A DNA stretch of 38,685 nt. It comes from Azospirillum sp. GTDB taxonomy: Bacteria; Pseudomonadota; Alphaproteobacteria; Azospirillales; Azospirillaceae. The notes under the pieces were generated by a model that was not told the DNA's origin, searched no databases, and saw only the letters and a program-made list of their open reading frames with translations. Location: positions 1 through 38,685 of the forward strand of contig JAIXTS010000056.1 of the NCBI GenBank assembly GCA_027483805.1, read 5' to 3'. Each line of letters begins with the position of its first letter. Within the stretch, counting starts at the first letter, position 1. The position numbers and the translations under genes were made by a program. Positions 17,027-25,078 of this stretch are shown here, piece after piece.

Positions 17027-18397
17027 ATGACGGTGAAATCCCAGGACGGGCTGTTCGAAAAAGTCTTGATCGCCAATCGCGGCGAGATTGCGCTGCGCAT
17101 CCACCGCGCCTGCCGCGAGATGGGCATCAAGACGGTGGCCGTGCATTCCACGGCCGATACCGACGCCATGCATGTGCGTCTGGCTGACGAAAGCGTCTGT
17201 ATCGGCCCGCCGGCCGCCAAGGACAGCTATCTCAACATTCCGGCGATCCTGTCGGCCGCGACCATCACCGGTGCCGATGCCATCCATCCCGGCATCGGCT
17301 TCATGGCCGAGAATGCGCAGTTCGCCGACATGGTGATTGAGCATGGCTTTGCCTGGATCGGGCCGACGCCGGAACATATCCGCATCATGGGCGACAAGGT
17401 CACCGCCAAGAAAACGGTGATCGCGCGGGGCCTGCCCTGCGTGCCGGGTTCCGACGGTCCGGTGGACAGTTTCGAAACGGCAGCCAATGTTGCCGATCAG
17501 ATCGGTTACCCGGTCCTGATCAAGGCGGCGGCCGGCGGTGGCGGCAAGGGCATGAAAGTGGCCTTCAGCCGCGATGAGCTGAAGGAAGCCTATTCATTGG
17601 CCCGTGGCGAGGCGCGTGCCGCCTTCGGCAATGACGAGGTGTATCTGGAAAAATACCTCGCCAATCCGCGCCATATCGAGGTGCAGCTGCTGGGCGATCA
17701 CCATGGCAATGTGGTGCATTTCGGTGAGCGCGACTGCTCCGTCCAGCGCCGTCACCAGAAGGTGGTGGAAGAGGCCCCCTCGCCCGCGCTGAACGCGGAA
17801 GAGCGGGAAAAGGTCGGTTCGCTGGCCGCCCGCACGGCCAAGCTGCTGGGTTATCGCGGCGTCGGGACCATGGAGTTCCTCTATGAGAACGGGCAGTTCT
17901 ATTTCATCGAAATGAACACCCGTTTGCAGATCGAGCATACGATCACCGAAATGATTACGGGCGTCGATCTGGTGCGGGAGCAGATCCGTGTGGCCACCGG
18001 TGCGCCGCTGGGCTACACGCAGCAGGATATCCGCTTCCACGGCCATTCGATCGAATGCCGCATCAATGCCGAACATCCCGAGACGTTCATGCCCTCGCCG
18101 GGCCAGATCAAGCAGTATCATGCACCGGGCGGCCTGGGCGTGCGCGTCGACAGCGCGCTGTATGACGGTTACCGCGTACCGCCCTATTACGACAGCATGA
18201 TTGCCAAGCTGATCGTCCATGGCAACACACGTAACGAATGCCTGATGCGTCTGCGCCGCGCGCTGGAGGAGTTTGTCATCTCCGGCGTCGACACCTCTAT
18301 CCCGCTGCACCAGAAGATCATCGCGGAGCCGGATTTCATCAACGGCGACTATGATATCAAGTGGATGGAAGCCTGGATGAAGCGTCAGCAGGGCTGA
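17027..18397 (+). CDS. accC: Acetyl-CoA carboxylase, biotin carboxylase subunit
   Basis: ATP-grasp enzyme that carboxylates the biotin on AccB. Motifs: KVLIANRGEIALRIHRAC, GFMAENAQFA, the ATP-binding glycine loop AAAGGGGKGMK, RHIEVQLLGD, GERDCSVQRRHQKVVEEAP and FIEMNTRLQIEHTITEMITG. The last reads IEHTITE where many homologues have VEHPVTE. The start is the ATG at 17027; a TTG at 17012 overlapping accB is less likely. At 456 residues it is slightly longer than the Escherichia coli enzyme because of the N-terminal extension. A strong terminator follows directly. Confidence 0.97.
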   Translation: MTVKSQDGLFEKVLIANRGEIALRIHRACREMGIKTVAVHSTADTDAMHVRLADESVCIGPPAAKDSYLNIPAILSAATITGADAIHPGIGFMAENAQFADMVIEHGFAWIGPTPEHIRIMGDKVTAKKTVIARGLPCVPGSDGPVDSFETAANVADQIGYPVLIKAAAGGGGKGMKVAFSRDELKEAYSLARGEARAAFGNDEVYLEKYLANPRHIEVQLLGDHHGNVVHFGERDCSVQRRHQKVVEEAPSPALNAEEREKVGSLAARTAKLLGYRGVGTMEFLYENGQFYFIEMNTRLQIEHTITEMITGVDLVREQIRVATGAPLGYTQQDIRFHGHSIECRINAEHPETFMPSPGQIKQYHAPGGLGVRVDSALYDGYRVPPYYDSMIAKLIVHGNTRNECLMRLRRALEEFVISGVDTSIPLHQKIIAEPDFINGDYDIKWMEAWMKRQQG

Positions 18398-18422
18398 TCC
18401 GGCCCTTCTGTTTCGTCAATCG

Positions 18423-18459
18423 AAAAGCCCCCGGTGGTTCATCCGCCGGGGGCTTTTTT
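18423..18459 (+). terminator. Rho-independent terminator of aroQ-accB-accC
   Basis: GCCCCCGG (18427-18434) pairs with CCGGGGGC (18446-18453), followed by TTTTTT at 18454-18459. AAAA before the stem makes it usable from the other strand too, and it touches the stop codon of the convergent methyltransferase gene. Confidence 0.93.
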
Positions 18460-19739
18460 CATGCAGGGTTCAAAGCCAGCGCAATCCAGCCGGGCACCGG
18501 ATTGCCCCGGTCGATACGGGTGCTGTGGTGCGCCAGATGGATCAGCACCAGGCCTGCGGCCTCCGCCGCCTCTCGTATATGCCGCTCTCCATGGGCAAAG
18601 CGCCGGCCCTCATGCAGATCGAACCCATCGCCTTCTGACCGTTCACAGGTGAAGGCAAAATAGCCCGCCGGCGTCAGCGTCGCTGCCACCGCCGCCATGA
18701 CCGGGTTGAGATCACCGACATAGACCAGCACATCGGCGGCCAGCACCAGATTGAACGCCTGCGGTCGGGTCACCATACTGTCGACAAGATCACCGACCCA
18801 GAGCAGATCATAGACAGTGCGCGCCTGCGCCTTTTCAACCATACGGGGCGACAGGTCGAACCCCGCCAGATAATGCGCCCGGTCGCGCACGGCCACGCCG
18901 GCCAGCCCCGTGCCGCAGCCGGCGTCCAGCACACGCCCCCCTGCCGGCACCCCATGCTCCATCAGCAAATGCCGCAGGGCCTGCGGCGCGTCATAGCGCA
19001 GCTTTCCCACCAGCTCGCGGTCGAACCGGTCGGCATAGGTGTCGAACAGGGCCCGTACAAAGGATGGCGGCAGGCTGGTCTGCCGTCCCACCTGGGTCAG
19101 ACCCGTCAGCAGCAGGGCGGCCCCCGCCGGGTCGGCCGGGTCGAGGTCCAGTGCTGACTGCCAGGCCTTGGCTGCCTTCTCCGGTTCTCCCAGATGCTGC
19201 CAGGCCTTGCCAAGGGCCACCCAGCCCGCCGGCTGTGCGGGGTCGGCGGGATGTGCGTGGCGCAGCGCGGCGTCCAGCATCTCCACCGCCGCCAGCGCCT
19301 CATCCGCATCAACCAGCACCAAGGCGGTGGCCGTTACGATGGACAGGTCCGACGGGGCCAGGAAGCGCGCCTCCCGGGCGTGGGCAAGGGCCGCCTCCCG
19401 GTCGCCGGCATTCAGGGTCAGACGTGCCATGGCCGCCTGCCCGGCCGCGTCACCGGGTCGCAAGGTCAGCAGGGTATGACCGGCGGCCAGGGCCTCCTCC
19501 CGGCGTCCCGCCTGCATCAAGGCCGAAACCAATGCCCGAAGCCACAAGCTATGATCAGGATCTGCCGACAGCGCGCGGGACAGGGCGTCGGCGGCCTCTG
19601 CGGCCTGTCCCGCCTCCAGCAGCAGTTCGCCCAACAATCCCGCCGCCTCCGCCCCGTCTGCGATCCGCAGACAGGCGATGGCGCCTTCCCGGTCCTGGGC
19701 ATCCAGCAGTTCATAGGCGCGGGTGATGGCATCGGACAT
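18459..19739 (-). CDS. TPR-repeat protein fused to a SAM-dependent methyltransferase
   Basis: The N-terminal half is a run of Ala-rich TPR-like helices (ALSRALSADPDHSLWLRALV, ALAAGHTLLTLRPGDAAG, AAKAWQSALDLDPADPAG). The C-terminal half is a class I methyltransferase with motif I VLDAGCGTGLAGVAVRD, an acidic residue in LAGFDLSPRMVEKA, and LVLAADVLVYVGDL. Such TPR-methyltransferase fusions occur in alphaproteobacteria; the substrate is unknown. The ATG at 19739 (MSDAITRAYELLD) is chosen because the TPR region begins there and GGGA lies upstream; the frame remains open for about 80 codons further up without family-like sequence. Confidence 0.87.
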   Translation of the reverse strand: MSDAITRAYELLDAQDREGAIACLRIADGAEAAGLLGELLLEAGQAAEAADALSRALSADPDHSLWLRALVSALMQAGRREEALAAGHTLLTLRPGDAAGQAAMARLTLNAGDREAALAHAREARFLAPSDLSIVTATALVLVDADEALAAVEMLDAALRHAHPADPAQPAGWVALGKAWQHLGEPEKAAKAWQSALDLDPADPAGAALLLTGLTQVGRQTSLPPSFVRALFDTYADRFDRELVGKLRYDAPQALRHLLMEHGVPAGGRVLDAGCGTGLAGVAVRDRAHYLAGFDLSPRMVEKAQARTVYDLLWVGDLVDSMVTRPQAFNLVLAADVLVYVGDLNPVMAAVAATLTPAGYFAFTCERSEGDGFDLHEGRRFAHGERHIREAAEAAGLVLIHLAHHSTRIDRGNPVPGWIALALNPA

Positions 19740-20056
19740 GGCGAATCCCGGTGTCTGGCAGGGGCGATCAAGGTACTGATGCCGCGCTATAGCATGTTCC
19801 CAGGTTCCTGGCAGGGGCGGCCAACAGCAGAAGATCCCGCTTATGTGACAAACTCGCATCAACTTGGACGATTCTTGGTTGACCCAATGCGTCAATTCTG
19901 GGATTGGTATGCGGCCGGCGCATGAAGCCGGTGATTTTGAGGGAGCGGTCACCGCATTTGAGTAACGGTGGCCTGATTGCAGGACCCGCACGCAAGCGGG
20001 ACAAACCGACGGGGAGTTCCCGTCTTGGATAACCGGAACCAGAGGGGACGATTGAG
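19740..20056. other. 317-base divergent intergenic region
   Basis: No gene is visible. CTGGCAGGGGCG occurs twice (starting at 19755 and 19808), about one promoter length apart. An inverted repeat CGGTGA/TCACCG spans 19929-19954, and GACGGGGA/CCCGTC forms a small stem shortly before the lytic transglycosylase start. These could be leader or operator elements, but nothing is specific enough to name. Confidence 0.3.
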
Positions 20057-20725
20057 ATGACGATGCGCCAATCCCGCGTTGCCACCCGCCCCCGTCAAGA
20101 TTCCGGCCTGCTGCTCGCCTTTGCCTTCCTGATCGGTCTGATGATCCTGGCCCTTCCGGCCCGCGCCGGATGCCTTGACCATATTGTCGAGGCCGAGAAG
20201 GAAATGGGCATTCCCAAGGGCCTCCTGCTGGCCGTTTCGCTGGTTGAAAGCGGCGGTGGTGGCACGCCCAGCCCTTACATCATGAATGTGCGCGGCCGTG
20301 TCCTGTTCCCCCGTTCGGAGGCAGAAGCCGCCACCTATCTGCGCGATAATCAGGGCAATCTGCGCGGCAATGTCTTTGCCGGCTGCATGCAGCTGTCACT
20401 GGCCCATCACAAGCAGGCGTTCCGTCCGGTCGAAAAGATTGTGAACCCGGAAGCCAATGTGCGTTACGCAGCCAAGTATCTGGTTTCCCTGCGTCGGGAG
20501 ATGGGCAGCTGGGCCGCCGCCGTGACCAGGTATAATGGGTCGTCAGGCGTCAAGGCCGCCGCCTATCAGTGCAAGATCAAGAACCAGCTGGTCAGCCTGG
20601 GCGCTGGTTCCAGTGCGGAACTGATCAGCACGGCAGGCAAGTGTGATGTCAGCAACCCGCCGTCGGTCGGCCCCAGGACCCGTCGGGCGTTTGAGAAGCA
20701 TGACGACAACACGCCCGTTGGCTGA
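20057..20725 (+). CDS. Lytic transglycosylase SLT-domain protein
   Basis: Exported murein-cleaving enzyme of 222 residues. A basic N-terminus and hydrophobic segment (LLLAFAFLIGLMILALPARA, then GC) form a signal peptide; the cysteine after ARAG could be lipidated but the lipobox is poor. The SLT fold is indicated by the catalytic glutamate in LLLAVSLVESGGG, FAGCMQLSLAHHKQAF in the position of the GLMQ motif, NVRYAAKYLVSLRREMGSW, and AVTRYNGSSG. The start ATG has AGAGGGGA upstream. It stands alone between a divergent methyltransferase and the EamA gene. Confidence 0.88.
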   Translation: MTMRQSRVATRPRQDSGLLLAFAFLIGLMILALPARAGCLDHIVEAEKEMGIPKGLLLAVSLVESGGGGTPSPYIMNVRGRVLFPRSEAEAATYLRDNQGNLRGNVFAGCMQLSLAHHKQAFRPVEKIVNPEANVRYAAKYLVSLRREMGSWAAAVTRYNGSSGVKAAAYQCKIKNQLVSLGAGSSAELISTAGKCDVSNPPSVGPRTRRAFEKHDDNTPVG

Positions 20726-20875
20726 TTGACCTGTGCCCCATTGCGGCACGCGCCTAATCTTTAAAATAAAATCAACGCGCTTTGCCATGTCAGCCATGTG
20801 AAGGTCGGGCTGGTGCTGTCTTGCATGATGGCGCACGCATGATCCCTTCCATCACCGCTGCCGATCCCACTCTTC

Positions 20876-21817
20876 ATGCTGCGCCTTGCCACATTACCGC
20901 CTGTCGCCCGCGCCATCCTGGCGATGATCGCGGCCGTCACGCTGTTCAGCGCCATGAATGCCAGCATCAAATGGCTGGGAGGGCGCTATCCGGTCAGCCA
21001 GATCATCTTTTTCCGCGCCTTGTTCGCCATGGTGGTGCTGCTGCCCCTGATCTGGCGGGCCGGCGGGTTGATGTCACTGCGCACGCAGAGACCGCTGGGA
21101 CACCTGGCGCGCAGCATCATCGGTGTCGTCTCCATGACCTGCGGGTTCACCGCCATCACCTATCTGCCGCTGGCCAACGCTTCGGCACTGGCTTTCACGG
21201 CCCCCTTATGGACCACTTTGCTGGGTGTGCTGGTGCTGGGGGAAAAGGTGCGCTGGCGTCGGACTGTGGCGTTGGTGGTGGGGTTCACCGGCGTCTTGAT
21301 CATGGTGCGGCCCGATGCGGCGCTGCTGCATGGCATCATGACCGGCGGCACACAGGCCATCGGCAGCCTGTTCGGCATCGCCTCCTCCTTCCTGGCCGCC
21401 TGCGCCATGATCTCGGTCCGGCGCCTGTCTTCGACAGAGCCCAGCACCAGCATCGTTTTCTATTTCATGGCCACCGGCATCATCGTTGCCGGCATCGCCA
21501 TGTCGCAGGAATTCGTGATGCCAACGCCACATGATGCAGCCCTGCTGGTGACGCTGGGTATCGTCGGTGGATTGGCCCAGGTGCTGCTGACCACCGCCTA
21601 TCGCGGCGCGCCCGTGGCCGTGATCGCGCCCTTCGATTACACTGCCATGCTGTGGGCCACCGGCTATGGCTTCCTGATCTGGGGAGAGGTCCCCCATCCG
21701 GCCGTGGCGCTGGGGGCCTTGATCGTGATCGCCAGTGGCGTCTACATCACGGTGCGCGAAACCCGCCTGGGCGTGACGAATCCGGTCAAGGCCCAGACCA
21801 TCACGAAGAACGCTTGA
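20876..21817 (+). CDS. EamA/DMT-family transporter
   Basis: Inner-membrane protein with about ten predicted hydrophobic helices in two EamA halves. The first half runs from AILAMIAAVTLFSAMNASIK to LIMV, the second from GSLFGIASSFLAACAMISVR to GALIVIASGVYITV. FFRALFAMVVLLPLIW and PLWTTLLGVLVLGEKVRWRR are family-typical. At 313 residues the length is normal. The start ATG at 20876 has no strong ribosome-binding site. The stop is one base before the rlmJ ATG (TGAGATGA), which suggests translational coupling. The substrate cannot be predicted. Confidence 0.9.
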   Translation: MLRLATLPPVARAILAMIAAVTLFSAMNASIKWLGGRYPVSQIIFFRALFAMVVLLPLIWRAGGLMSLRTQRPLGHLARSIIGVVSMTCGFTAITYLPLANASALAFTAPLWTTLLGVLVLGEKVRWRRTVALVVGFTGVLIMVRPDAALLHGIMTGGTQAIGSLFGIASSFLAACAMISVRRLSSTEPSTSIVFYFMATGIIVAGIAMSQEFVMPTPHDAALLVTLGIVGGLAQVLLTTAYRGAPVAVIAPFDYTAMLWATGYGFLIWGEVPHPAVALGALIVIASGVYITVRETRLGVTNPVKAQTITKNA

Positions 21818-21818
21818 G

Positions 21819-22682
21819 ATGAATTATCGCCACGCCTTCCATGCCGGCAACGCCGCCGATGTGATGAAACATGCCGTCCTGGCCTGGCTGCTGGAGCGGC
21901 TGTGCGGCAAAGAAACACCGTTCTTCGTGCTGGATACCCATGCCGGCATCGGCCGTTACGACCTGGATGACCAACCGGCCACCCGCACAGGTGAGGCCCT
22001 GCGGGGCATTCGCCGTGTCCTGACCGATAACGGTGCAGCGGCGCTGCCGGAAGGGGCAAGGCCTTATCTGGATCTGCTGGCCCGCCTGAATGGCGGCACG
22101 GACCGTGTGCGCCACTATCCCGGTTCCCCGCTGATCACGCGCATGATGATGCGCGAACAGGACCGGCTGCTGCTGGTCGAACTGCATGGAGAGGATGTGC
22201 AGACCCTGCGCGCCCTGTTCCGGGGCGATGGCCAGGTGTCGGTACACCATATGGATGGATGGCTGTCGCTGAAAGCCCATTTGCCGCCCAGGGAACGCCG
22301 GGGGCTGGTGATCATCGATCCGCCGTTCGAGGCCCCGGATGAGTATGAACGGATGGTGGCTGCACTGGCCCTGGCCCATCGCCGCTGGGCCACGGGCCAG
22401 TATCTGCTCTGGTACCCGGTCAAGGATCGCGCCGCCGTCTGGCGTCTGCACCAGATGCTCGAAGATACCGGCATTCCCAAGATGCTGGCGGCGGAACTGT
22501 GCTGGTCCGACGATGATCGGTCCGACCGGCTGAACGGTTCCGGCCTGATCCTGGTGAACCCGCCCTGGAAGACAGAAGAGACCCTGTCCGACCTGCTGCC
22601 CGCCTTGCAAACGGCGCTGGCCGCCGGCATCGGTCCGGTCGGTTGCCGCTGGCTGCGCGACGAAAACGGAAAAACGGCGTGA
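21819..22682 (+). CDS. rlmJ: 23S rRNA (adenine(2030)-N6)-methyltransferase
   Basis: Methylates A2030 of 23S rRNA. The N-terminal MNYRHAFHAGNAADVMKHAV is characteristic of RlmJ. VLDTHAGIGRYDL is the SAM-binding motif and VIIDPPFEAPDEY carries the catalytic DPPF motif. At 287 residues the length matches the family. It overlaps the ribosome-binding zone of the EamA gene end and is probably in the same operon. Confidence 0.95.
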   Translation: MNYRHAFHAGNAADVMKHAVLAWLLERLCGKETPFFVLDTHAGIGRYDLDDQPATRTGEALRGIRRVLTDNGAAALPEGARPYLDLLARLNGGTDRVRHYPGSPLITRMMMREQDRLLLVELHGEDVQTLRALFRGDGQVSVHHMDGWLSLKAHLPPRERRGLVIIDPPFEAPDEYERMVAALALAHRRWATGQYLLWYPVKDRAAVWRLHQMLEDTGIPKMLAAELCWSDDDRSDRLNGSGLILVNPPWKTEETLSDLLPALQTALAAGIGPVGCRWLRDENGKTA

Positions 22683-22837
22683 ACGCCGCTGCCCTTCCTT
22701 CATCTTTTGGTCATTGATCGCGTCTTGCAGGCATCGCCGCCTTCCGTCACAGTGCGAAGGTGCTGCGCCGCACCCGATGGTATGAAGCCTTTCGGACAGG
22801 TCGTGGTCGGCAATCGGGGGATTGGGGAGAGATGGGA

Positions 22838-23578
22838 ATGGTGCATACGCCGCGGCGGCCCTTCATGGCGGAAATCCAGATGGCCAAGAGGTCGCCCACT
22901 CCCCGTGCGGGGGAAGCGGCCGCGGCCGGTCCTGTCGCCGCCCTGCCCGCGCCGCCGCCCGCTCCTGTCCATGTCGAAATGGACAATAGCGAGGTTATGG
23001 CCGCCATCGGCGCGCTCGGGGCGAAGCTGGACCGGTTCCTGACCGTCGACCATACCCAGATCGAAAAGATCCAGATCGAAATCTCCGACATTGCCGGCAG
23101 GATCAAGGCCACGAAGGTGGAGATGGCGGCCCTGCGCCATCCCTTGTCCAACCAGGACACGTTCATGGAGGCCAGCGAACAACTGTCCGCCGTGGTGCGG
23201 GCAACCGAGACGGCGACCAACAGCATCATCTCCGCCGCCGAGGAGATTGAGGACATCGTCAACGAGGTGCGGTCACAGCTGCCCGAAGGCTATCAGAGCA
23301 GCCGTCTGAAGGATTTGAACGACGTCACCTTGCGCATCTTCGAGGCCTGTAATTTCCAGGATCTGACCGGTCAGCGCATCACCAAGGTGGTGCAGGCGCT
23401 GGCCTTCATCGAGGAACGTATCGACGGCATGATGTCCGTGTGGAATACCAAGGAATTCGAGGCGATGCCCCTGCCGCCCGATATTTCCAAGCATGATGAC
23501 GGCCTGGCCCTTCACGGCCCGCAGGAAGACAAACCCAGCAGCATTTCCCAGGCGGACATCGACGCGCTGTTCGATTAA
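22838..23578 (+). CDS. cheZ: CheZ-like protein phosphatase
   Basis: Predicted CheY-phosphate phosphatase of 246 residues. After an Ala/Pro-rich N-terminus come long amphipathic helices. The catalytic motif is ACNFQDLTGQRITKVVQAL, with the Asp and Gln that hydrolyse phospho-aspartate in Escherichia coli CheZ. The C-terminus ends SQADIDALFD, like the CheY-binding tail. The start ATG at 22838 is chosen from GGGGAG at 22824-22829 with good spacing; an ATG two codons upstream is too close. No other chemotaxis gene is in the window. It converges with DUF1465 at a perfect 11-bp hairpin. Confidence 0.87.
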   Translation: MVHTPRRPFMAEIQMAKRSPTPRAGEAAAAGPVAALPAPPPAPVHVEMDNSEVMAAIGALGAKLDRFLTVDHTQIEKIQIEISDIAGRIKATKVEMAALRHPLSNQDTFMEASEQLSAVVRATETATNSIISAAEEIEDIVNEVRSQLPEGYQSSRLKDLNDVTLRIFEACNFQDLTGQRITKVVQALAFIEERIDGMMSVWNTKEFEAMPLPPDISKHDDGLALHGPQEDKPSSISQADIDALFD

Positions 23579-23590
23579 TCCCCGATCTGC

Positions 23591-23618
23591 CGGCGGAACG
23601 TCACGCCACGTTCCGCCG
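23591..23618. terminator. Perfect 11-bp hairpin between cheZ and the DUF1465 gene
   Basis: CGGCGGAACGT (23591-23601) pairs perfectly with ACGTTCCGCCG (23608-23618) around a six-base loop. It overlaps the last codons of the minus-strand DUF1465 gene. It lacks T-runs but sits where a shared bidirectional terminator is expected. Confidence 0.6.
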
Positions 23619-24002
23619 CACCATTTCTTCCAGACGCGTTGTGCGCATGTAAAGGCTATGGCTGCGTTCCAGCAGGGAGCGCAGAGCATTGGGCAACTTC
23701 TGGTTGTCCGGACCCGACGGGTCGGCGCAGATGGCCCCGCCGGACAGGGCATAATCCTCGCCGACGGCCTGCTGCTGGGTCAGTTCACCGGCATGCACGG
23801 CCTTCTGCGCCAGCATCCAGGCCATGACCTGGGTCAGGCGGCTGGTCACCCGCATGCTTTCATAAGAGACCTGCAGGCGCACGGTGGGCGGCAATCCGCG
23901 CTGGTCCGCCGCCTCCTGATAGGCAACATAGTTTCGCGCCTCGACCAGGAGCGACATGGTCTCGTCATAGGCGCGGTGAAAGAAGGCCGTCGGTTGGGTC
24001 AC
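23601..24002 (-). CDS. DUF1465-family protein
   Basis: Small cytoplasmic alpha-helical protein of 133 residues of unknown function. The text TAFFHRAYDETMSLLVEARNYVAYQ and SYESMRVTSRLTQVMAWMLAQKAVHAGE matches what I recall of the alphaproteobacterial DUF1465 family. The C-terminus LYMRTTRLEEMVRR is also family-like. The GTG at 24002 is favoured because AAGGAG lies six bases before it; an ATG two codons upstream at 24008 abuts that same Shine-Dalgarno, which is too close. The neighbouring cheZ end is convergent and does not establish a functional link. Confidence 0.78.
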   Translation of the reverse strand: MTQPTAFFHRAYDETMSLLVEARNYVAYQEAADQRGLPPTVRLQVSYESMRVTSRLTQVMAWMLAQKAVHAGELTQQQAVGEDYALSGGAICADPSGPDNQKLPNALRSLLERSHSLYMRTTRLEEMVRRNVA

Positions 24003-24163
24003 CCGCATCTCCTTCCGGCATCCATGCCCCCGGCGGGTCGCCATGAACGCCCTGAACAATGGATCAGTGTGTGCCCTTCGATCCCGACTGACAATTGCGG
24101 CAAAAGTAGGTGGTGGGGCCAGGTACCGTTTGATCGGGCATGTGACATTTTTTGCCACCCCCT

Positions 24164-24169
24164 CTTGAA
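24164..24169 (+). promoter_or_regulatory. Possible heat-shock (RpoH-type) -35 element
   Basis: CTTGAA at 24164-24169 matches the -35 core of sigma-32 promoters and lies about 135 bases before the small heat-shock gene. A convincing -10 is not visible; a CGCTTC/GAAGCG inverted repeat at 24181-24201 occupies that place. Confidence 0.25.
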
Positions 24170-24239
24170 GGGGGATTGGGCGCTTCTTAATTGTTGAAGC
24201 GTGGAAGCGACGCCCGGTGTCGGGGTCGAAAAATCCCAC

Positions 24240-24304
24240 AAAACCAAGGGGCTGGCCAATTTCGGGAGCCCTGCTAACCCACGTATCGCTCTTGGAGGAT
24301 ACCT
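24240..24304 (+). promoter_or_regulatory. ROSE-like RNA thermometer leader
   Basis: The last hairpin, 24283-24302, pairs GTATC with GATAC and CTC with GAG, placing the Shine-Dalgarno GGAGG (24294-24298) inside the stem. The 5' arm contains TCGCT, i.e. the U(U/C)GCU motif of ROSE elements, with the G opposite the Shine-Dalgarno left unpaired or mismatched as in known ROSE hairpins. A second stem upstream pairs AGGGGCT (from 24247) with AGCCCT (about 24267-24272). ROSE elements are known in front of small heat-shock genes in alphaproteobacteria. Confidence 0.65.
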
Positions 24305-24772
24305 ATGCGCAGCTATGATCTCTCGCCGCTGTTCCGGTCTACTGTCGGTTTCGACCGCGTGACGCGCCTGCTGGAAAGCGCGCTGAATGGCGAGGATAAC
24401 AGCCAGAATGCCTATCCCCCCTACAATATCGAGAAGCTGGGCGACGACCAGTACCGCATCACCATGGCGGTGGCGGGTTTCGGCCTGGGTGATCTTGAAA
24501 TCACCGCCCATCCCAACCTGCTGATCGTGCAGGGCAAGGCCAAGGAGCAGCAGGGCGGCACCTTCCTGCATCGCGGCATTGCCGGCCGCGCCTTTGAGCG
24601 GCGGTTCCAGCTGGCCGACCATATCCGCGTGAACAACGCGGCCTTGGAAAACGGTCTGCTGCATATCGAACTGGTCCGTGAGGTGCCGGAGGCCATGAAG
24701 CCCCGCACCATCCAGATCAACAATCTGACCCCGGCCGCCCTGCCGGGGGTGACCCAGGTGGCAGCAGCCTGA
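24305..24772 (+). CDS. Small heat-shock protein, Hsp20/IbpA family
   Basis: ATP-independent chaperone of 155 residues. The N-terminal MRSYDLSPLFRSTVGFDRV and YPPYNIEKLGDDQYRITMAV are typical of the class A alphaproteobacterial Hsp20 proteins. The alpha-crystallin core runs to FERRFQLADHIRVNNAALENGLLHIEL, and the C-terminal tail carries MKPRTIQIN, in the place of the IxI motif. The ATG at 24305 is six bases after GGAGG. The leader resembles a heat-melting RNA thermometer, so expression is probably temperature-controlled at translation. A strong terminator lies 117 bases downstream. Confidence 0.95.
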   Translation: MRSYDLSPLFRSTVGFDRVTRLLESALNGEDNSQNAYPPYNIEKLGDDQYRITMAVAGFGLGDLEITAHPNLLIVQGKAKEQQGGTFLHRGIAGRAFERRFQLADHIRVNNAALENGLLHIELVREVPEAMKPRTIQINNLTPAALPGVTQVAAA

Positions 24773-24795
24773 CGTCGCGGCTGTTGACACCATAC

Positions 24796-24825
24796 GGGTG
24801 GTCCATATGGATGTCGCGACCACCC
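24796..24825 (+). other. 8-bp hairpin downstream of hsp20
   Basis: GGGTGGTC (24796-24803) and GACCACCC (24818-24825) pair perfectly. TTGACA at 24784-24789 lies just before. It may be part of the hsp20 3' untranslated region or of a small RNA ending at the 24890 terminator. Confidence 0.35.
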
Positions 24826-24889
24826 ACCGTTTCCTTAGCCGCCTGGCGTCGACGGCGCAAAGGAAACACACATTCATAGGCAAATAGAA

Positions 24890-24923
24890 AGAGGGCCGCT
24901 ACGTTGGCGGCCCTCTGTTTTTT
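24890..24923 (+). terminator. Strong rho-independent terminator after hsp20
   Basis: AGAGGGCCGC (24890-24899) pairs with GCGGCCCTCT (24907-24916), followed by GTTTTTT. This should end the hsp20 transcript and leaves a 3' untranslated region of about 150 bases. Confidence 0.93.
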
Positions 24924-25078
24924 ACCCGTTTCCCTGAAGCCCCACCCGTTCAACTCTGCCGAACGAGCAAGGCGACCCTATGTGCGCCACGGCGCCTGGT
25001 CAACCGGGCTTATCCGCCTGACAACGATGACCGTAAAGAAATCGTCATGATTGTTGCCGAATTAGCGCACCCCTCATC

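Noticed and set aside
19755-19819. Two CTGGCAGGGGCG copies as part of a repeat array or CRISPR
   Set aside because: There are only two short copies and no further units.
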